Source: Acidimicrobiaceae bacterium (GTDB taxonomy: Bacteria > Actinomycetota > Acidimicrobiia > Acidimicrobiales > RAAP-2). Taken from it: a stretch of DNA of 33,536 nucleotides. Below the pieces are notes generated by a model. It saw nothing but the letters and a program-made list of their open reading frames with translations, was not told where the DNA came from and did no database searches. Each line of letters opens with the position of its first letter. Position 1 is the stretch's first letter. The stretch is taken from positions 24,156-57,691 of the forward strand of contig PMTL01000158.1 in assembly GCA_003168075.1 (NCBI GenBank), in the 5' to 3' direction. The translations under genes were made by a program, and so were the position numbers. Shown here piece after piece: positions 1-8,859 of the stretch.

Positions 1-183
1 GCCACCGTCGGGCTCGAGAAGTCCCGCGATGATGTTGAACAAGGTGGACTTGCCACACCCCGAGGGTCCCACGATCGAGACGAAGGATCCCTCGGTAACC
101 TCCAAGTCCGTCGGCGCCAAGACGACCTGGTCACCGAAGGTCTTTGCCACGGCCGAGAGGTCGAGGAGGACCGTCGAATTCAC
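1..183 (-). CDS. ABC transporter ATP-binding protein, N-terminal part (NitT/TauT type)
   Basis: Only the first 61 codons are present; the gene runs off the left edge. It reads leftward from a GTG at 183. The visible part has the N-terminal strand of an ABC ATPase and a complete Walker A, GPSGCGKST, followed by LFNIIAGLLEPDGG. The GPSGCGKST plus IAGLLEPDGG wording is typical of the nitrate/sulfonate/taurine importer ATPases (SsuB/TauB/NrtD group), so import of a small anion or a thiamin-like compound is the likeliest role. The start is uncertain because a purine-rich GAGGAG directly abuts the GTG with almost no spacing. It is divergent from the MacB-like permease at 341 and is probably a separate system. 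Confidence 0.8.
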   Translation of the reverse strand, partial: MNSTVLLDLSAVAKTFGDQVVLAPTDLEVTEGSFVSIVGPSGCGKSTLFNIIAGLLEPDGG

Positions 184-252
184 CTCCTCAATGTAGCCCT
201 GGGCGCCGCGGCGGCTCCGGCACACGGCTCACCGATTTCTCCCGGGCAATTC

Positions 253-267
253 TTAAGACTGTCTTAA
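253..267. promoter_or_regulatory. 15-nt perfect inverted repeat, candidate operator
   Basis: TTAAGAC-T-GTCTTAA lies in the 157-bp intergenic region between two divergent ABC transporter genes. A second inverted repeat, CCGGTC-N8-GACCGG, follows at 280-299. Both lie where a regulator could control one or both divergent promoters. No regulator gene is next to it, so the cognate protein is unknown. Confidence 0.35.
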
Positions 268-340
268 TGCTGCCTTGGTCCGGTCTTTGAATCGACCGGC
301 AAGATGACAATCACATTACAAGTTATGGAAGGATTCATTC

Positions 341-1717
341 ATGAACGCTCTGCGCCGAGGTGTGCGAAACGCCTTTCGAAACGCCATGCGATCAGTGGGG
401 GTGGTGGTGATATTGGCGGTGGCGATTGCCCTGTCGATCTCTATGTTGATCGCGCGTGACGCGGTCAACGCCAAGATCAGCTCCGTGCGATCGTCCACTG
501 GCAATACCATCTCGGTGTCGCCCGCGGGTTTCTTCGGTGGCCAGGGGGGCGGTACCGCGCTCACGACCGCTCAGATCACGGGCCTCTTGAGTATTCCCAA
601 CGTGACGGCCGTCCAGGCCCAGTTGAGTGAACGTCTCACGAGCACCCAAACCAATCTGACCTCACCGACGACCGCCGGTTCCCTCGGAGCACGGTTCGGT
701 GGCGGATTTGGCGGCGGTGGGACTCCCACCACCAGCGCCTTGTCCATCCGGGTGATTGGCACCAACTCTCCCGGTAACTCCCTGGTCGGCGGTGCGAATG
801 GCGGCGGCACGGAGAAGCTGACGTCGGGAGTGGCGTTTAGCCCAACTTCCACGGCCGACGTCGCCATTGTGGGCACGACACTCGCGACGAAGAACAACCT
901 GAAGGTCGGCTCGACGTTCACCGCCTGGGGCAAAACGATCACCGTGGTCGGCCTCTACGACGCCGGTTCAACGTTCGCCGATTCCGACGCGCTGATGCCC
1001 CTCGCCACCGTGCAGACCCTCGCGGCGGCCACGAATCAGGTCACCGGCGCCACCGTGGTGGTGAATAACTTGAACAACGTCTCGGGGGCGGCCACCGCAA
1101 TCACCAAGAAGCTCGGTACCGCCGCTGACGTGACCTCCACCCAGGCCACCGTGGAGAGCCAGTTGGCGCCACTCAACACCGTCAAGACGATCTCGACCTA
1201 CACCCTCTTTGGGGCGGTCATCGGTGCGGCGCTCATCTTGCTGCTCTCGATGCTCATGATCGTGCGCGAACGTCGGCGCGAGATCGGCGTCTTGAAGGCC
1301 CTGGGCGCCACGAACCGTTCCGTGGTCTCACAGTTCATCGCCGAGTCCACGACGTTCACCGTGTTGGGCGCCGCCGTCGGCTTCATCGGAGGCATCCTGG
1401 TCTCGAGTCCGATCACCTCGGCGCTCGTGAGTGCCGAAAGCGGCTCGTCCTCGTCACCGGGCGGCTTCGTGCGCGGAGCCGGAGGAGGTTTCGGCGGTGG
1501 CGGCTCCGGCTTCACCCCGCCGTCGGGAGCAGTCACTGCGGGCCGCTTCCGTTTTGGCGGACTGAGCAACACCTTCTCCCAACTACACACGTCGGTCAGC
1601 TGGTCGACGCTCATCTTCGCCCTCGTCGCGGCCATCGTGATTGCCGCCCTGGGTTCCTCGGTGGCCTCGGCCACCATTACCCGTATCCGTCCCGCCGAAG
1701 TATTGAGGAGTGAATAA
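341..1717 (+). CDS. MacB/FtsX-family ABC transporter permease
   Basis: A 458-residue permease of the MacB/FtsX fold: a transmembrane helix near residues 19-38, a large extracytoplasmic MacB-type domain (about 40-285), then three helices near 287-307, 335-357 and 422-444. The cytoplasmic loop after the second helix has the family's basic RERRREIGVLKALGAT stretch. Two features are unusual: glycine-rich runs in the periplasmic-type domain (about 65-72 and 120-127) and a Gly/Ser-rich loop of about 40 residues between the third and fourth helices (about 368-408). GGAAGGA about 9 nt upstream supports the ATG at 341. The stop codon shares one base with the start of the ATPase gene at 1717, so the two are translationally coupled. 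Export or lipoprotein/peptide handling is typical of the family; the substrate cannot be read. Confidence 0.85.
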   Translation: MNALRRGVRNAFRNAMRSVGVVVILAVAIALSISMLIARDAVNAKISSVRSSTGNTISVSPAGFFGGQGGGTALTTAQITGLLSIPNVTAVQAQLSERLTSTQTNLTSPTTAGSLGARFGGGFGGGGTPTTSALSIRVIGTNSPGNSLVGGANGGGTEKLTSGVAFSPTSTADVAIVGTTLATKNNLKVGSTFTAWGKTITVVGLYDAGSTFADSDALMPLATVQTLAAATNQVTGATVVVNNLNNVSGAATAITKKLGTAADVTSTQATVESQLAPLNTVKTISTYTLFGAVIGAALILLLSMLMIVRERRREIGVLKALGATNRSVVSQFIAESTTFTVLGAAVGFIGGILVSSPITSALVSAESGSSSSPGGFVRGAGGGFGGGGSGFTPPSGAVTAGRFRFGGLSNTFSQLHTSVSWSTLIFALVAAIVIAALGSSVASATITRIRPAEVLRSE

Positions 1718-2391
1718 TGCTGAACGTAGAGAAGCTCAGTAAGACCTTTAAGACCGAAGGAGGTGAAGTGCACGCCGTGCGCGACGTCACCTTCCACGCC
1801 GCTGACGGAGAGGTAGTGGCCATCATCGGCGCGAGCGGTTCGGGTAAATCCACCCTGCTCTCGCTGTTGGGTCTGCTCGATGCTCCCGACGCGGGCAGCA
1901 TCGAAATGAACGGGACGCAGTTGGCGAACCTCGACTCGGGCGGTCGTACCAAGTACCGCGCACGTGAGGTGGGCTTTGTATTCCAGGCGTTCAACCTCAT
2001 TCCCAACCTCAGCGCCAAGGAAAACATCAAGTTGGCCCTAGAGTTCTCGAACTGGCCCAAGAACGACCGTGACGCGCGCGCCGATGCCATGCTCGCCATG
2101 GTGGGACTCGACGCCAACAAGGCCAGTCGCCGCCCGAACAAGCTCTCCGGCGGTGAGCAGCAGCGCGTGGCAATCGCCCGCGCCTTTGCGGCGCAGCCTC
2201 AGTTAATCCTCGCCGACGAGCCCACCGGTTCGCTCGACAAGGCGACGGGACAAAAGATCGTGCAGTTGCTGCGCGAAGCGGCCAATACACAAAAGACGAC
2301 GGTCCTCGTGGTGACCCACGACGAGAAAATTGCCAATCAGGCCGACCGTCGCCTTGAGATCGAAGACGGTGCGCTCACCGAAATCGCCTAG
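1717..2391 (+). CDS. MacB/LolD-type ABC transporter ATPase
   Basis: A 224-residue ATPase partner of the preceding permease. Visible motifs in order are Walker A GASGSGKST (38-46), the Q-loop glutamine at 90 in VFQAFNL, signature LSGGEQQR (143-150), Walker B LILADE (163-168) followed by the D-loop region PTGSLD, and the H-loop histidine at 201. This set and the length match the LolD/MacB/FtsE ATPase group. The start overlaps the permease stop by one base (TAATG). Together they would form an exporter-like complex of two permeases and two ATPases driven by mechanotransmission rather than import. No membrane-fusion protein gene is present. Confidence 0.9.
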   Translation: MLNVEKLSKTFKTEGGEVHAVRDVTFHAADGEVVAIIGASGSGKSTLLSLLGLLDAPDAGSIEMNGTQLANLDSGGRTKYRAREVGFVFQAFNLIPNLSAKENIKLALEFSNWPKNDRDARADAMLAMVGLDANKASRRPNKLSGGEQQRVAIARAFAAQPQLILADEPTGSLDKATGQKIVQLLREAANTQKTTVLVVTHDEKIANQADRRLEIEDGALTEIA

Positions 2392-2401
2392 TTCCCCCTA
2401 A

Positions 2402-2457
2402 CATACGGTCTCCGAGGTGCAGCGCCGGGATGGTGCAGTAGCCTCGGAGGCCGTATG
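2402..2457 (+). promoter_or_regulatory. Long hairpin covering the ychF ribosome binding site and start codon
   Basis: The arm at 2402-2417 pairs with 2442-2457 over 16 consecutive positions, 15 Watson-Crick plus one G-U if read as RNA. The 24-nt loop can form a further 5-bp stem (GCGCC with GGTGC). The second arm contains the GGAGG of ychF and its ATG at 2455-2457. If the upstream arm is transcribed, translation of ychF would be blocked until the hairpin opens. TAGCCT at 2439-2444 could instead be a -10 box for a leaderless ychF mRNA; the structure would then exist only on read-through transcripts from the upstream ABC operon. Confidence 0.6.
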
Positions 2458-3531
2458 GCTCTCTCAATCGGCATTGTCGGACTTCCCAACGTCGGAAAGT
2501 CCACGCTGTTCAATGCGCTCACCAACAACAACGTTCTCGCGGCGAACTATCCTTTCGCCACCATCGAGCCCAACGTGGGCGTGGTCTCGGTCCCCGACGA
2601 TCGTCTCGCCAAACTAGCCAAGGTCTTCAATTCCGAGAAGATTCTGCCCGCGTCGGTCACCTTCGTCGACATCGCCGGCATCGTACGCGGCGCCTCCGAG
2701 GGCGAAGGTCTCGGCAATCAGTTTCTGGCGGCCATTCGAGAATCCAACGCCATCTGCGAAGTCGTGCGGGTCTTTGAAGATGACGACGTCGTCCACGTCG
2801 ACGGACACATCGACCCCGCCAGCGACGTCGCCACCATCGAGACCGAACTGATCCTGGCGGACCTACAGACCGTCGACAAAACAATGTCGCGTCTGGAACG
2901 CGAGGCCAAGCGCGTGCCCGAGGCCGCCGCGAAGTTGGTCGAGATCAAGAAGGCCCACGATGCTCTCAACGACGGCCTCGTCATCTCGAAGGTGAAGGGC
3001 CTCGACCGCCAGGCCATCGCCGACTTGCACTTGTTGACCGACAAGCCCTTCATCTACGTCTTCAACGTTGATGAGGCCACTCTGGCCGACGGCGACCGCC
3101 AACGCCAACTGCACGACTCAGTGGCGCCGGCGCCCTGCGTCATCCTGTGCGCCAAAGTCGAGGCTGAGCTCGCCGGACTCGACCTCGACGAGGCGCTCGA
3201 ACTCCTGCAGTCCTTCGGTCAAGAAGAATCAGGACTCGCGCAACTGTCGCAAGTGGGCTTTGCCACCCTCGGCCTGCAGACGTTCCTGACCGCGGGACCC
3301 AAGGAGACCAGGGCCTGGACCATTCGCCAGGGCGCCACGGCGCCCGAAGCCGCCGGCGAAATCCACACCGATTTCCAAAAGCACTTCATCAAGGCCGAGG
3401 TGGTGGCCTTTGATGACCTGATGGCCCTGGGCACCATGGTTGCGGTGCGCGCCGCGGGCAAGGCCCGCATCGAGGGCAAAGAGTACATAATGCGCGACGG
3501 AGATGTGGTCGAGTTCCGAGTGAACGCCTAA
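2455..3531 (+). CDS. ychF: Redox-regulated ATPase YchF (Obg-like ATPase)
   Basis: A 358-residue YchF/OLA1 protein, full family length. The P-loop GLPNVGKST is at 9-17, the G3 motif DIAG at 72-75 followed by the conserved [10 protein letters not shown] region, and the G4 position reads NVDE (204-207) in place of the usual NKxD. That substitution is the hallmark of this family and underlies its preference for ATP over GTP. A coiled-coil insertion (about 130-175) and a C-terminal TGS-like domain (about 270-355) follow. YchF binds ribosomes and is linked to translation and oxidative stress responses in other bacteria. GGAGG before the ATG supports the start; the hairpin at 2402-2457 hides it. Confidence 0.96.
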   Translation: MALSIGIVGLPNVGKSTLFNALTNNNVLAANYPFATIEPNVGVVSVPDDRLAKLAKVFNSEKILPASVTFVDIAGIVRGASEGEGLGNQFLAAIRESNAICEVVRVFEDDDVVHVDGHIDPASDVATIETELILADLQTVDKTMSRLEREAKRVPEAAAKLVEIKKAHDALNDGLVISKVKGLDRQAIADLHLLTDKPFIYVFNVDEATLADGDRQRQLHDSVAPAPCVILCAKVEAELAGLDLDEALELLQSFGQEESGLAQLSQVGFATLGLQTFLTAGPKETRAWTIRQGATAPEAAGEIHTDFQKHFIKAEVVAFDDLMALGTMVAVRAAGKARIEGKEYIMRDGDVVEFRVNA

Positions 3532-3601
3532 CCTAGGGGGTGAAAGGCGTGTGCGACAGAGGTCGGCGCCTGGCAGACATCACTCATCTACTAGGAGCAC
3601 C

Positions 3602-5047
3602 ATGACCTCGTCACCATTCGACTTTAAAGTCGCCGACCTTTCACTCGCGCCCTTCGGACGCGCGGAAATCACCCTCGCCGAGCACGAGATGCCCGGCCTC
3701 ATGGCCATGCGCGCTGAGTTCGGTGCCACCAAGCCACTGACCGGTGCTCGCATCGCGGGTTCCTTGCACATGACCATCCAGACCGCCGTCTTGATTGAGA
3801 CCCTCGTGGTCCTGGGCGCCGACGTGCGCTGGGTCAGCTGCAACATCTTCTCCACCCAGGATCACGCCGCGGCGGCGGCGGTCGTTGGACCGCACGGCAC
3901 CGCCGAGAACCCCCAGGGAGTTCCGGTCTTCGCGTGGAAGGGCGAATCCCTGGAGGAGTATTGGTGGTGCACCGAGCAACTGTTGCGTTGGCCGGGTTTC
4001 GACGGACCCACGATGATCCTCGACGACGGCGGCGACGCCACGCTGCTCGTGCACAAGGGCCTTGAGTTTGAGCTCGCCGGCTTCGTACCGGCGCCCGACA
4101 CCGCCGAGTCCGAGGAATACTCGATCATCCTGCAGCTGCTCAGTCGGATGATCTCGAGCGGTGAGAAAATATTCGCTCCCATGGCCGCGGGCATCATCGG
4201 GGTCTCGGAGGAGACGACGACTGGCGTGCACCGCTTGTACGAGATGGAGCGTGACGCGACGCTGCTGTTCCCGGCGATCAACGTCAATGACGCCGTCACC
4301 AAGTCCAAATTCGACAATAAATACGGCTGTCGTCACTCACTCATCGACGGCATCAACCGCGCCACCGACGTGCTCATTGGCGGCAAGGTGGCCGTGGTGT
4401 GCGGTTACGGCGACGTGGGTAAGGGTTCGGCCGAGTCACTGCGCGGACAAGGCGCGCGCGTCATCATCACCGAAATCGACCCGATCTGCGCCCTGCAGGC
4501 CGCGATGGACGGTTTTCAGGTGACGACCTTGGAAGAGGTTCTCCCCTACGCCGACATCATCATCACCACGACGGGCAACCGCGACATCGTCACCGTCGAT
4601 CACATGCTCATGATGAAGCACCAGGCGATTCTGGGCAACATCGGGCACTTCGACAACGAGATCGACATCGCCGGACTCACCAATCTGCCCGGCGTCACAC
4701 GTGAGAACATCAAGCCTCAGGTGGACAAGTGGATCCTGCCCAACGGACGTGCGATCATCTTGCTCTCCGAAGGACGCCTCCTCAACCTCGGCAACGCGAC
4801 GGGTCACCCGAGTTTTGTGATGAGCAACTCCTTCACCAACCAGACCATGGCACAAATGGAGCTCTTCGCCAATAACGCTCACTACGAGAAGAAGGTCTAC
4901 GTCTTACCCAAGCACCTCGACGAGAAAGTGGCGCGCCTGCACCTCGATGCTTTGGGTGTGAAGTTGACGACACTCTCGAAGCAGCAAGCTGACTACATCG
5001 GCGTGGCGGTCGAAGGACCCTTCAAGCCCGACAGCTACCGCTATTAG
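3602..5047 (+). CDS. ahcY: Adenosylhomocysteinase (S-adenosyl-L-homocysteine hydrolase)
   Basis: A 481-residue SAH hydrolase that splits S-adenosylhomocysteine reversibly into homocysteine and adenosine, removing the product inhibitor of methyltransferases. Visible landmarks are the N-terminal [13 protein letters not shown] region, [13 protein letters not shown] in the substrate domain, [14 protein letters not shown] with a catalytic lysine, the Rossmann motif [10 protein letters not shown] for tightly bound NAD, and the C-terminal PDSYRY tail that reaches the neighbouring subunit. I place the start at the ATG at 3602, with AGGAG 4 nt before it, instead of an in-frame start 51 bases upstream whose extra residues look unlike the family. 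It is followed by a cysteine synthase-family gene, which suggests onward use of homocysteine. Confidence 0.96.
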   Translation: MTSSPFDFKVADLSLAPFGRAEITLAEHEMPGLMAMRAEFGATKPLTGARIAGSLHMTIQTAVLIETLVVLGADVRWVSCNIFSTQDHAAAAAVVGPHGTAENPQGVPVFAWKGESLEEYWWCTEQLLRWPGFDGPTMILDDGGDATLLVHKGLEFELAGFVPAPDTAESEEYSIILQLLSRMISSGEKIFAPMAAGIIGVSEETTTGVHRLYEMERDATLLFPAINVNDAVTKSKFDNKYGCRHSLIDGINRATDVLIGGKVAVVCGYGDVGKGSAESLRGQGARVIITEIDPICALQAAMDGFQVTTLEEVLPYADIIITTTGNRDIVTVDHMLMMKHQAILGNIGHFDNEIDIAGLTNLPGVTRENIKPQVDKWILPNGRAIILLSEGRLLNLGNATGHPSFVMSNSFTNQTMAQMELFANNAHYEKKVYVLPKHLDEKVARLHLDALGVKLTTLSKQQADYIGVAVEGPFKPDSYRY

Positions 5048-5129
5048 GGGACTTTTCCTGCGCGACAGACGCCTGAGTAGTCTCAGATGAAGGGACACCG
5101 TGCAACGATGCCGGCCCCTGGAGGAAGTC

Positions 5130-6080
5130 ATGACATCACACGCGGCACGTCGCACTGTCCTCGACGCCATCGGCAACACTCCGCTGATTGAAGTCGACGG
5201 GATTTGGCTGAAACTGGAATACCTCAACCCTTCGGGCTCCATCAAGGCCCGTATGGCGCGCTACATCATCGAACGCGCCAAGCGCGAAGGTCTGATCCAT
5301 CGCGGCGACACCATCGTCGAGGCGTCGAGCGGCAATACGGGTAACGCCATGAGCATGGTGGCCGCGGTCATGGGATACAAGATGATCGTCGTGATGCCTG
5401 AGGGACTCAGTCCCGAGCGCTCGGCAATCTCGTGCGCCTTCGGCGCCCAACTCGTCACCATCGGCAACTTTCACGTCAACGAGGCCCTCGAGATTGCCGC
5501 CGAGCTCGGCCGACGACCGGGGCACTTCAGTCCCCGTCAGTTCGAGTCGGAATGGAATGTCGAAGAGAACCGGACGTGGCTCGGTCCCGAGATCCTCAGT
5601 CAGCTTCCCGAGGGCACCGTGCCCGACGCCTTCGTCATGGGCGTCGGCACTGGCGGAACGCTCATTGGAGTTGGTCAAGCCTTCCGTGACGTGAATCCGG
5701 ACGTGAAGATCGTCGGGCTCGAACCCAGTGAGTCGTGCACGATTCTCTGCGGTGATACGGGACTGCACAAGATCGAGGGCATCGCTGACGGATTCGTACC
5801 GGGAATCTATCAGCGCCACCGCGGGATCGTCAGTCGCGTCGTCGACGTGCACAGTGACGACGCCGTTAGCGAAATGCGTCGCCTCGCCAGTGAACACGGC
5901 ATGCTGGTTGGTCCCAGTTCCGGCGCCAACATGGTGGCGGCACGGCGTCTACGCGACGAGCGGCCCGACGATGTCGTCGTCACCATCATGTGCGACGAGG
6001 GTGAGAAGTACTTGAGCGAGTACTTCACTCCCGACGTTCAGCCCGTGTCACTCGACGATCTCACTTTGCGTTCGCAATGA
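5130..6080 (+). CDS. PLP-dependent cysteine synthase / cystathionine beta-synthase family enzyme
   Basis: A 316-residue fold-type II PLP enzyme. The PLP lysine is K39 in NPSGSIKAR, the phosphate/substrate loop SSGNTGN is at 66-72, and the glycine-rich PLP-phosphate loop GTGGTLIG follows near 180. The usual KDR after the catalytic lysine is KAR here, which is uncommon. It has no C-terminal CBS pair, so the length fits O-acetylserine sulfhydrylase or a short bacterial cystathionine beta-synthase. Being next to SAH hydrolase favours homocysteine to cystathionine (reverse transsulfuration), but sequence alone does not decide. GGAGG 5 nt upstream selects the ATG at 5130 over the GTG at 5100. Confidence 0.85.
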   Translation: MTSHAARRTVLDAIGNTPLIEVDGIWLKLEYLNPSGSIKARMARYIIERAKREGLIHRGDTIVEASSGNTGNAMSMVAAVMGYKMIVVMPEGLSPERSAISCAFGAQLVTIGNFHVNEALEIAAELGRRPGHFSPRQFESEWNVEENRTWLGPEILSQLPEGTVPDAFVMGVGTGGTLIGVGQAFRDVNPDVKIVGLEPSESCTILCGDTGLHKIEGIADGFVPGIYQRHRGIVSRVVDVHSDDAVSEMRRLASEHGMLVGPSSGANMVAARRLRDERPDDVVVTIMCDEGEKYLSEYFTPDVQPVSLDDLTLRSQ

Positions 6081-6108
6081 ACGTGACCAGTGCGCTACCG
6101 TCGAGTTC

Positions 6109-6717
6109 GTGTCGGACCAGAGCCCTGCCGTCTCGACATCGAATGTAGAGCACACTCCTGGTGTCGCCGGCCCGTCGTCCGCTCGACGCCATATCCTACG
6201 GAAAGTTGTGTTCGCGGTTGTCGTCGCGGCGGGGATTCTCTACATCGGCACCAATCATTACCAGCGGTTCACCCTCCAATTCAACGAATCGGGTTCTTCC
6301 TCCGCTGCGTCGTCGACCGAGTACGTCACCACCACGCAGAGTACGCTCTCGTTTCACGGCGTGTTCGGCGTCGAAGTGACCAACCTTCGATCAGTTGTCA
6401 CCGCGGCGGTACCCGTCAGGGTTGGCCCGCTCACGCTGTGCCCGCACTACAACTCCTCGACTTTTACGTGTGCGGGCAAGGCGACCCATGTCATGACCGG
6501 AGCAGCGTTTCGACCCTTCGCGATGTCCAAGAACAAGACCATATCCGTCGTTCAGGCATTCACTCTTGTGTGCACTGCGGCGGACGCTCACAATCCCGAA
6601 GTGACCATAGGCGTCTACGCTACGTTTCGCTACTGGCGAATCACCCACTCGGTGCTGCTGATTTCGAACCAGCCAGATTTCGCGTCCCCGGACTACTGTC
6701 CGCAACCAGTGTCGTGA
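6109..6717 (+). CDS. Single-pass membrane protein of unknown function
   Basis: I do not recognise this 202-residue protein. It has a Ser/Thr/Pro-containing N-terminal tail of about 30 residues with a basic patch (SARRHILRK), one hydrophobic segment near 32-48, a Ser/Thr-rich linker (about 60-77) and an extracytoplasmic part with four cysteines, near 110, 120, 155 and 198 (CPH, TCAG, VCTAA, DYCPQ), that could form two disulfides. The topology is cytoplasm-in with a signal anchor. There is no Shine-Dalgarno sequence before the GTG at 6109, but TACCGT (6096-6101) lies 7 nt upstream, the spacing expected of a leaderless transcript. It is only 28 bases after the cysteine synthase-like gene. Confidence 0.6.
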   Translation: MSDQSPAVSTSNVEHTPGVAGPSSARRHILRKVVFAVVVAAGILYIGTNHYQRFTLQFNESGSSSAASSTEYVTTTQSTLSFHGVFGVEVTNLRSVVTAAVPVRVGPLTLCPHYNSSTFTCAGKATHVMTGAAFRPFAMSKNKTISVVQAFTLVCTAADAHNPEVTIGVYATFRYWRITHSVLLISNQPDFASPDYCPQPVS

Positions 6718-6736
6718 CCCGAAAGTGCGGCGAGCG

Positions 6737-7501
6737 TTAGAGCGGCGTCACGTAGGCGGCGTGCAGGCCACCATCCACTAGGAAGGTGCTCGCCGTCATG
6801 AACGACGAGTCGTCACTGGCGAGGAACAGCACCGCACTGGCCATCTCCTCGGGCTCAGCGAAACGGCCCATCGGCACGTGCACCAGACGACGAGCGGCGC
6901 GCTCGGGGTCCTTGGCGAAGAGCTCTTGCAAAAGCGGTGTATTGACCGGTCCCGGGCACAGTGCGTTGACGCGGATGTTCTCGCGGGCGAACTGCACCCC
7001 GAGTTCGCGACTCATCGACAAGACGCCGCCCTTCGAGGCGGTGTAGGAAATCTGTGAGGTCGCCGAACCCATGATGGCCACGAAGGACGCCACGTTGATG
7101 ATGGAACCGCCGCCGCGCTGTTGCATGTAGGGGATCCCGTACTTGCAACACAAGTAGACCGACTTCAAGTTCACGTCCTGGACCCGCTGCCACGCTTCGA
7201 CACCCGTCGTGAGAATCGAGTCGTCGTCGTTCGGCGAGATACCCGCGTTGTTGAACAGGATGTCGAGACCGCCGTACGCCTCAACGGTGGCGGCGAACAT
7301 CGCCTTGACACTGTCCTCGTCGGCCACGTTGACGTGCACGTAGAGGCCACCGAGTTCCACCGCCAGTGCCGCACCGGCCTCGTCCGCGAGGTCGGCGACG
7401 ACCACCTTGGCGCCCTCCGCGGCGAAGCGCACGGCCGTCGCGCGCCCGATGCCGCTCGCGGCACCGGTGATTATTGCGACTTTATTATCGAGACGTCCCA
7501 T
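6737..7501 (-). CDS. Short-chain dehydrogenase/reductase (SDR), NAD(P)-dependent
   Basis: A 254-residue classical SDR. The TGAASGIG cofactor motif lies near residues 13-20, NNAG near 88-91, and the catalytic Ser/Tyr/Lys set is visible as VASF and YTASK. The C-terminal part carries the family's MGRFAEPEEMA and VDGG stretches. Similar proteins are often labelled 3-oxoacyl-ACP reductase, but the operon of ALDH and GS-like ligase suggests oxidation of a hydroxyl on a gamma-glutamylated substrate. Two consecutive ATGs exist; 7501 is preferred because GGAGG lies 4 nt before it and only 1 nt before the ATG at 7504. Either start overlaps the ALDH stop, so translation is coupled. Confidence 0.88.
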   Translation of the reverse strand: MGRLDNKVAIITGAASGIGRATAVRFAAEGAKVVVADLADEAGAALAVELGGLYVHVNVADEDSVKAMFAATVEAYGGLDILFNNAGISPNDDDSILTTGVEAWQRVQDVNLKSVYLCCKYGIPYMQQRGGGSIINVASFVAIMGSATSQISYTASKGGVLSMSRELGVQFARENIRVNALCPGPVNTPLLQELFAKDPERAARRLVHVPMGRFAEPEEMASAVLFLASDDSSFMTASTFLVDGGLHAAYVTPL

Positions 7502-8859
7502 CATTCCTCCGTTGAGATAAAGACATTCTTCTCTTCACTGAATCCGAGCAATGCGTCGGGGCCGAGCTCGCGCCCGATGCCCGACATTTTGAATCCACCA
7601 AAGGGAGTGTTGTAGCGTACCGAGGAGTTGGAGTTGACCGACAGGGCGCCGGTCTCCACTCCACGAGCGACGCGCAGCGCGCGTCCCGAGTCACGAGTCC
7701 AAATCGAACCCGATAATCCAAACTGGCTGTCGTTGGCAATGGCGATGGCGTGGGTCTCGTCAGAGAAGCGCACCACGGACACCACCGGCCCAAAGATCTC
7801 CTCGGTGAAGGCCCGGTCCGACGTGTCAGTGGTTTCCAGGACCGTCGGCGCCATCCAGTAGCCCGTGCCCTCGGGAGCCGAACCGCGAAACGCCACTGCT
7901 GATTCGTCGACGTAACTCATGACGCTCTCGCGTTGACTCGCCGTAATCAGCGGACCCATCTCGCTGGCGTCGTTCGCGGGGTCCATGACCTTGACGCCCT
8001 TGACCGCTGCCTCGAAGTGCTCCATAAAGAGGTCGTAGGCCGAGTCCTGCACGAGAATGCGCGAACGCGCGCAGCAGTCCTGGCCCGCGTTGTCGAAGAC
8101 TGCGTAGGGTGCCATGGCGGCGGCCTTGGCGACGTCAGCGTCGGCGAAGACGATGTTGGCACTCTTGCCACCGAGTTCTAAGGTGACCCGCTTCACCTGA
8201 TCGGCGGCCCCGGACATGATCTTGCGACCCGCGTCGTTGGATCCGGTGAAGCAGACCTTGCGCACCGTGGGGTTCGTCACGAAGCGGTACCCGACGCTCG
8301 AACCAGCGCCGGGCAAGACCTGCACGACGCCCTCGGGTATTCCGGCGTCGAGGGCGAGTTCGCCCAGTCGCATCGCGGTGAGCGGCGTCAGAGTCGCGGG
8401 CTTCAGGACGACGGTGTTACCTGCCGCAAGAGCGGGCGCCAGCCCCCATCCGGCGATCGGCATCGGGAAGTTCCAGGGAACGATGATGCCCACGACGCCA
8501 AGTGGCTCATAGAAGGTGATGTCGACGCCACCGGTGACGGGGATCTGTTTGCCCGAGTGCCGCTCGGGCGCTCCCGAGTAATAGTTGAGGACGTCGCGCA
8601 CGTTGCCCGCTTCCCAGCGCGCGTTGCCAATGGTGTGTCCGGCGTTGGCCACTTCGAGCTGGGCCAACTCCTCGTTGTGCTCATCGACCACCGCGGCGTA
8701 ACGCCGCAGGAGACGCGCGCGGTCAGCGGGCGTGACGCGACGCCACGACTCGCCGGCCTTATGGCTTCGCTCAATAGCGCGGTCGGTCTCGTCGACGTCG
8801 ACCAGTTCGATGGTCCTGACCACTGCCTCGGTGGCGGGGTTGATGACGTCGTAACTCAT
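7501..8859 (-). CDS. Aldehyde dehydrogenase family protein
   Basis: A 452-residue NAD(P)-dependent aldehyde dehydrogenase, slightly short at the N-terminus compared with the usual 480-500. The oxyanion asparagine is N130 in PWNFP, K153 in VLKPA, FTGS at 204-207, the general base E228 in LELGGKSAN, and the nucleophile C262 in GQDC, which is followed directly by a second cysteine. It oxidises an aldehyde to the acid in the cytoplasm. Its ATG overlaps the GS-like gene's stop by 4 nt (ATGA), and its own stop overlaps the SDR start, so three enzymes are co-translated. In Puu-type and GlnA4-type pathways this enzyme acts on the gamma-glutamyl aldehyde. Confidence 0.93.
   Translation of the reverse strand: MSYDVINPATEAVVRTIELVDVDETDRAIERSHKAGESWRRVTPADRARLLRRYAAVVDEHNEELAQLEVANAGHTIGNARWEAGNVRDVLNYYSGAPERHSGKQIPVTGGVDITFYEPLGVVGIIVPWNFPMPIAGWGLAPALAAGNTVVLKPATLTPLTAMRLGELALDAGIPEGVVQVLPGAGSSVGYRFVTNPTVRKVCFTGSNDAGRKIMSGAADQVKRVTLELGGKSANIVFADADVAKAAAMAPYAVFDNAGQDCCARSRILVQDSAYDLFMEHFEAAVKGVKVMDPANDASEMGPLITASQRESVMSYVDESAVAFRGSAPEGTGYWMAPTVLETTDTSDRAFTEEIFGPVVSVVRFSDETHAIAIANDSQFGLSGSIWTRDSGRALRVARGVETGALSVNSNSSVRYNTPFGGFKMSGIGRELGPDALLGFSEEKNVFISTEE

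Noticed and set aside
3532-3601. SAH riboswitch before ahcY
   Set aside because: The leader is only 70 nt and shows none of the conserved SAH-riboswitch sequence that I know; only a simple hairpin is visible.
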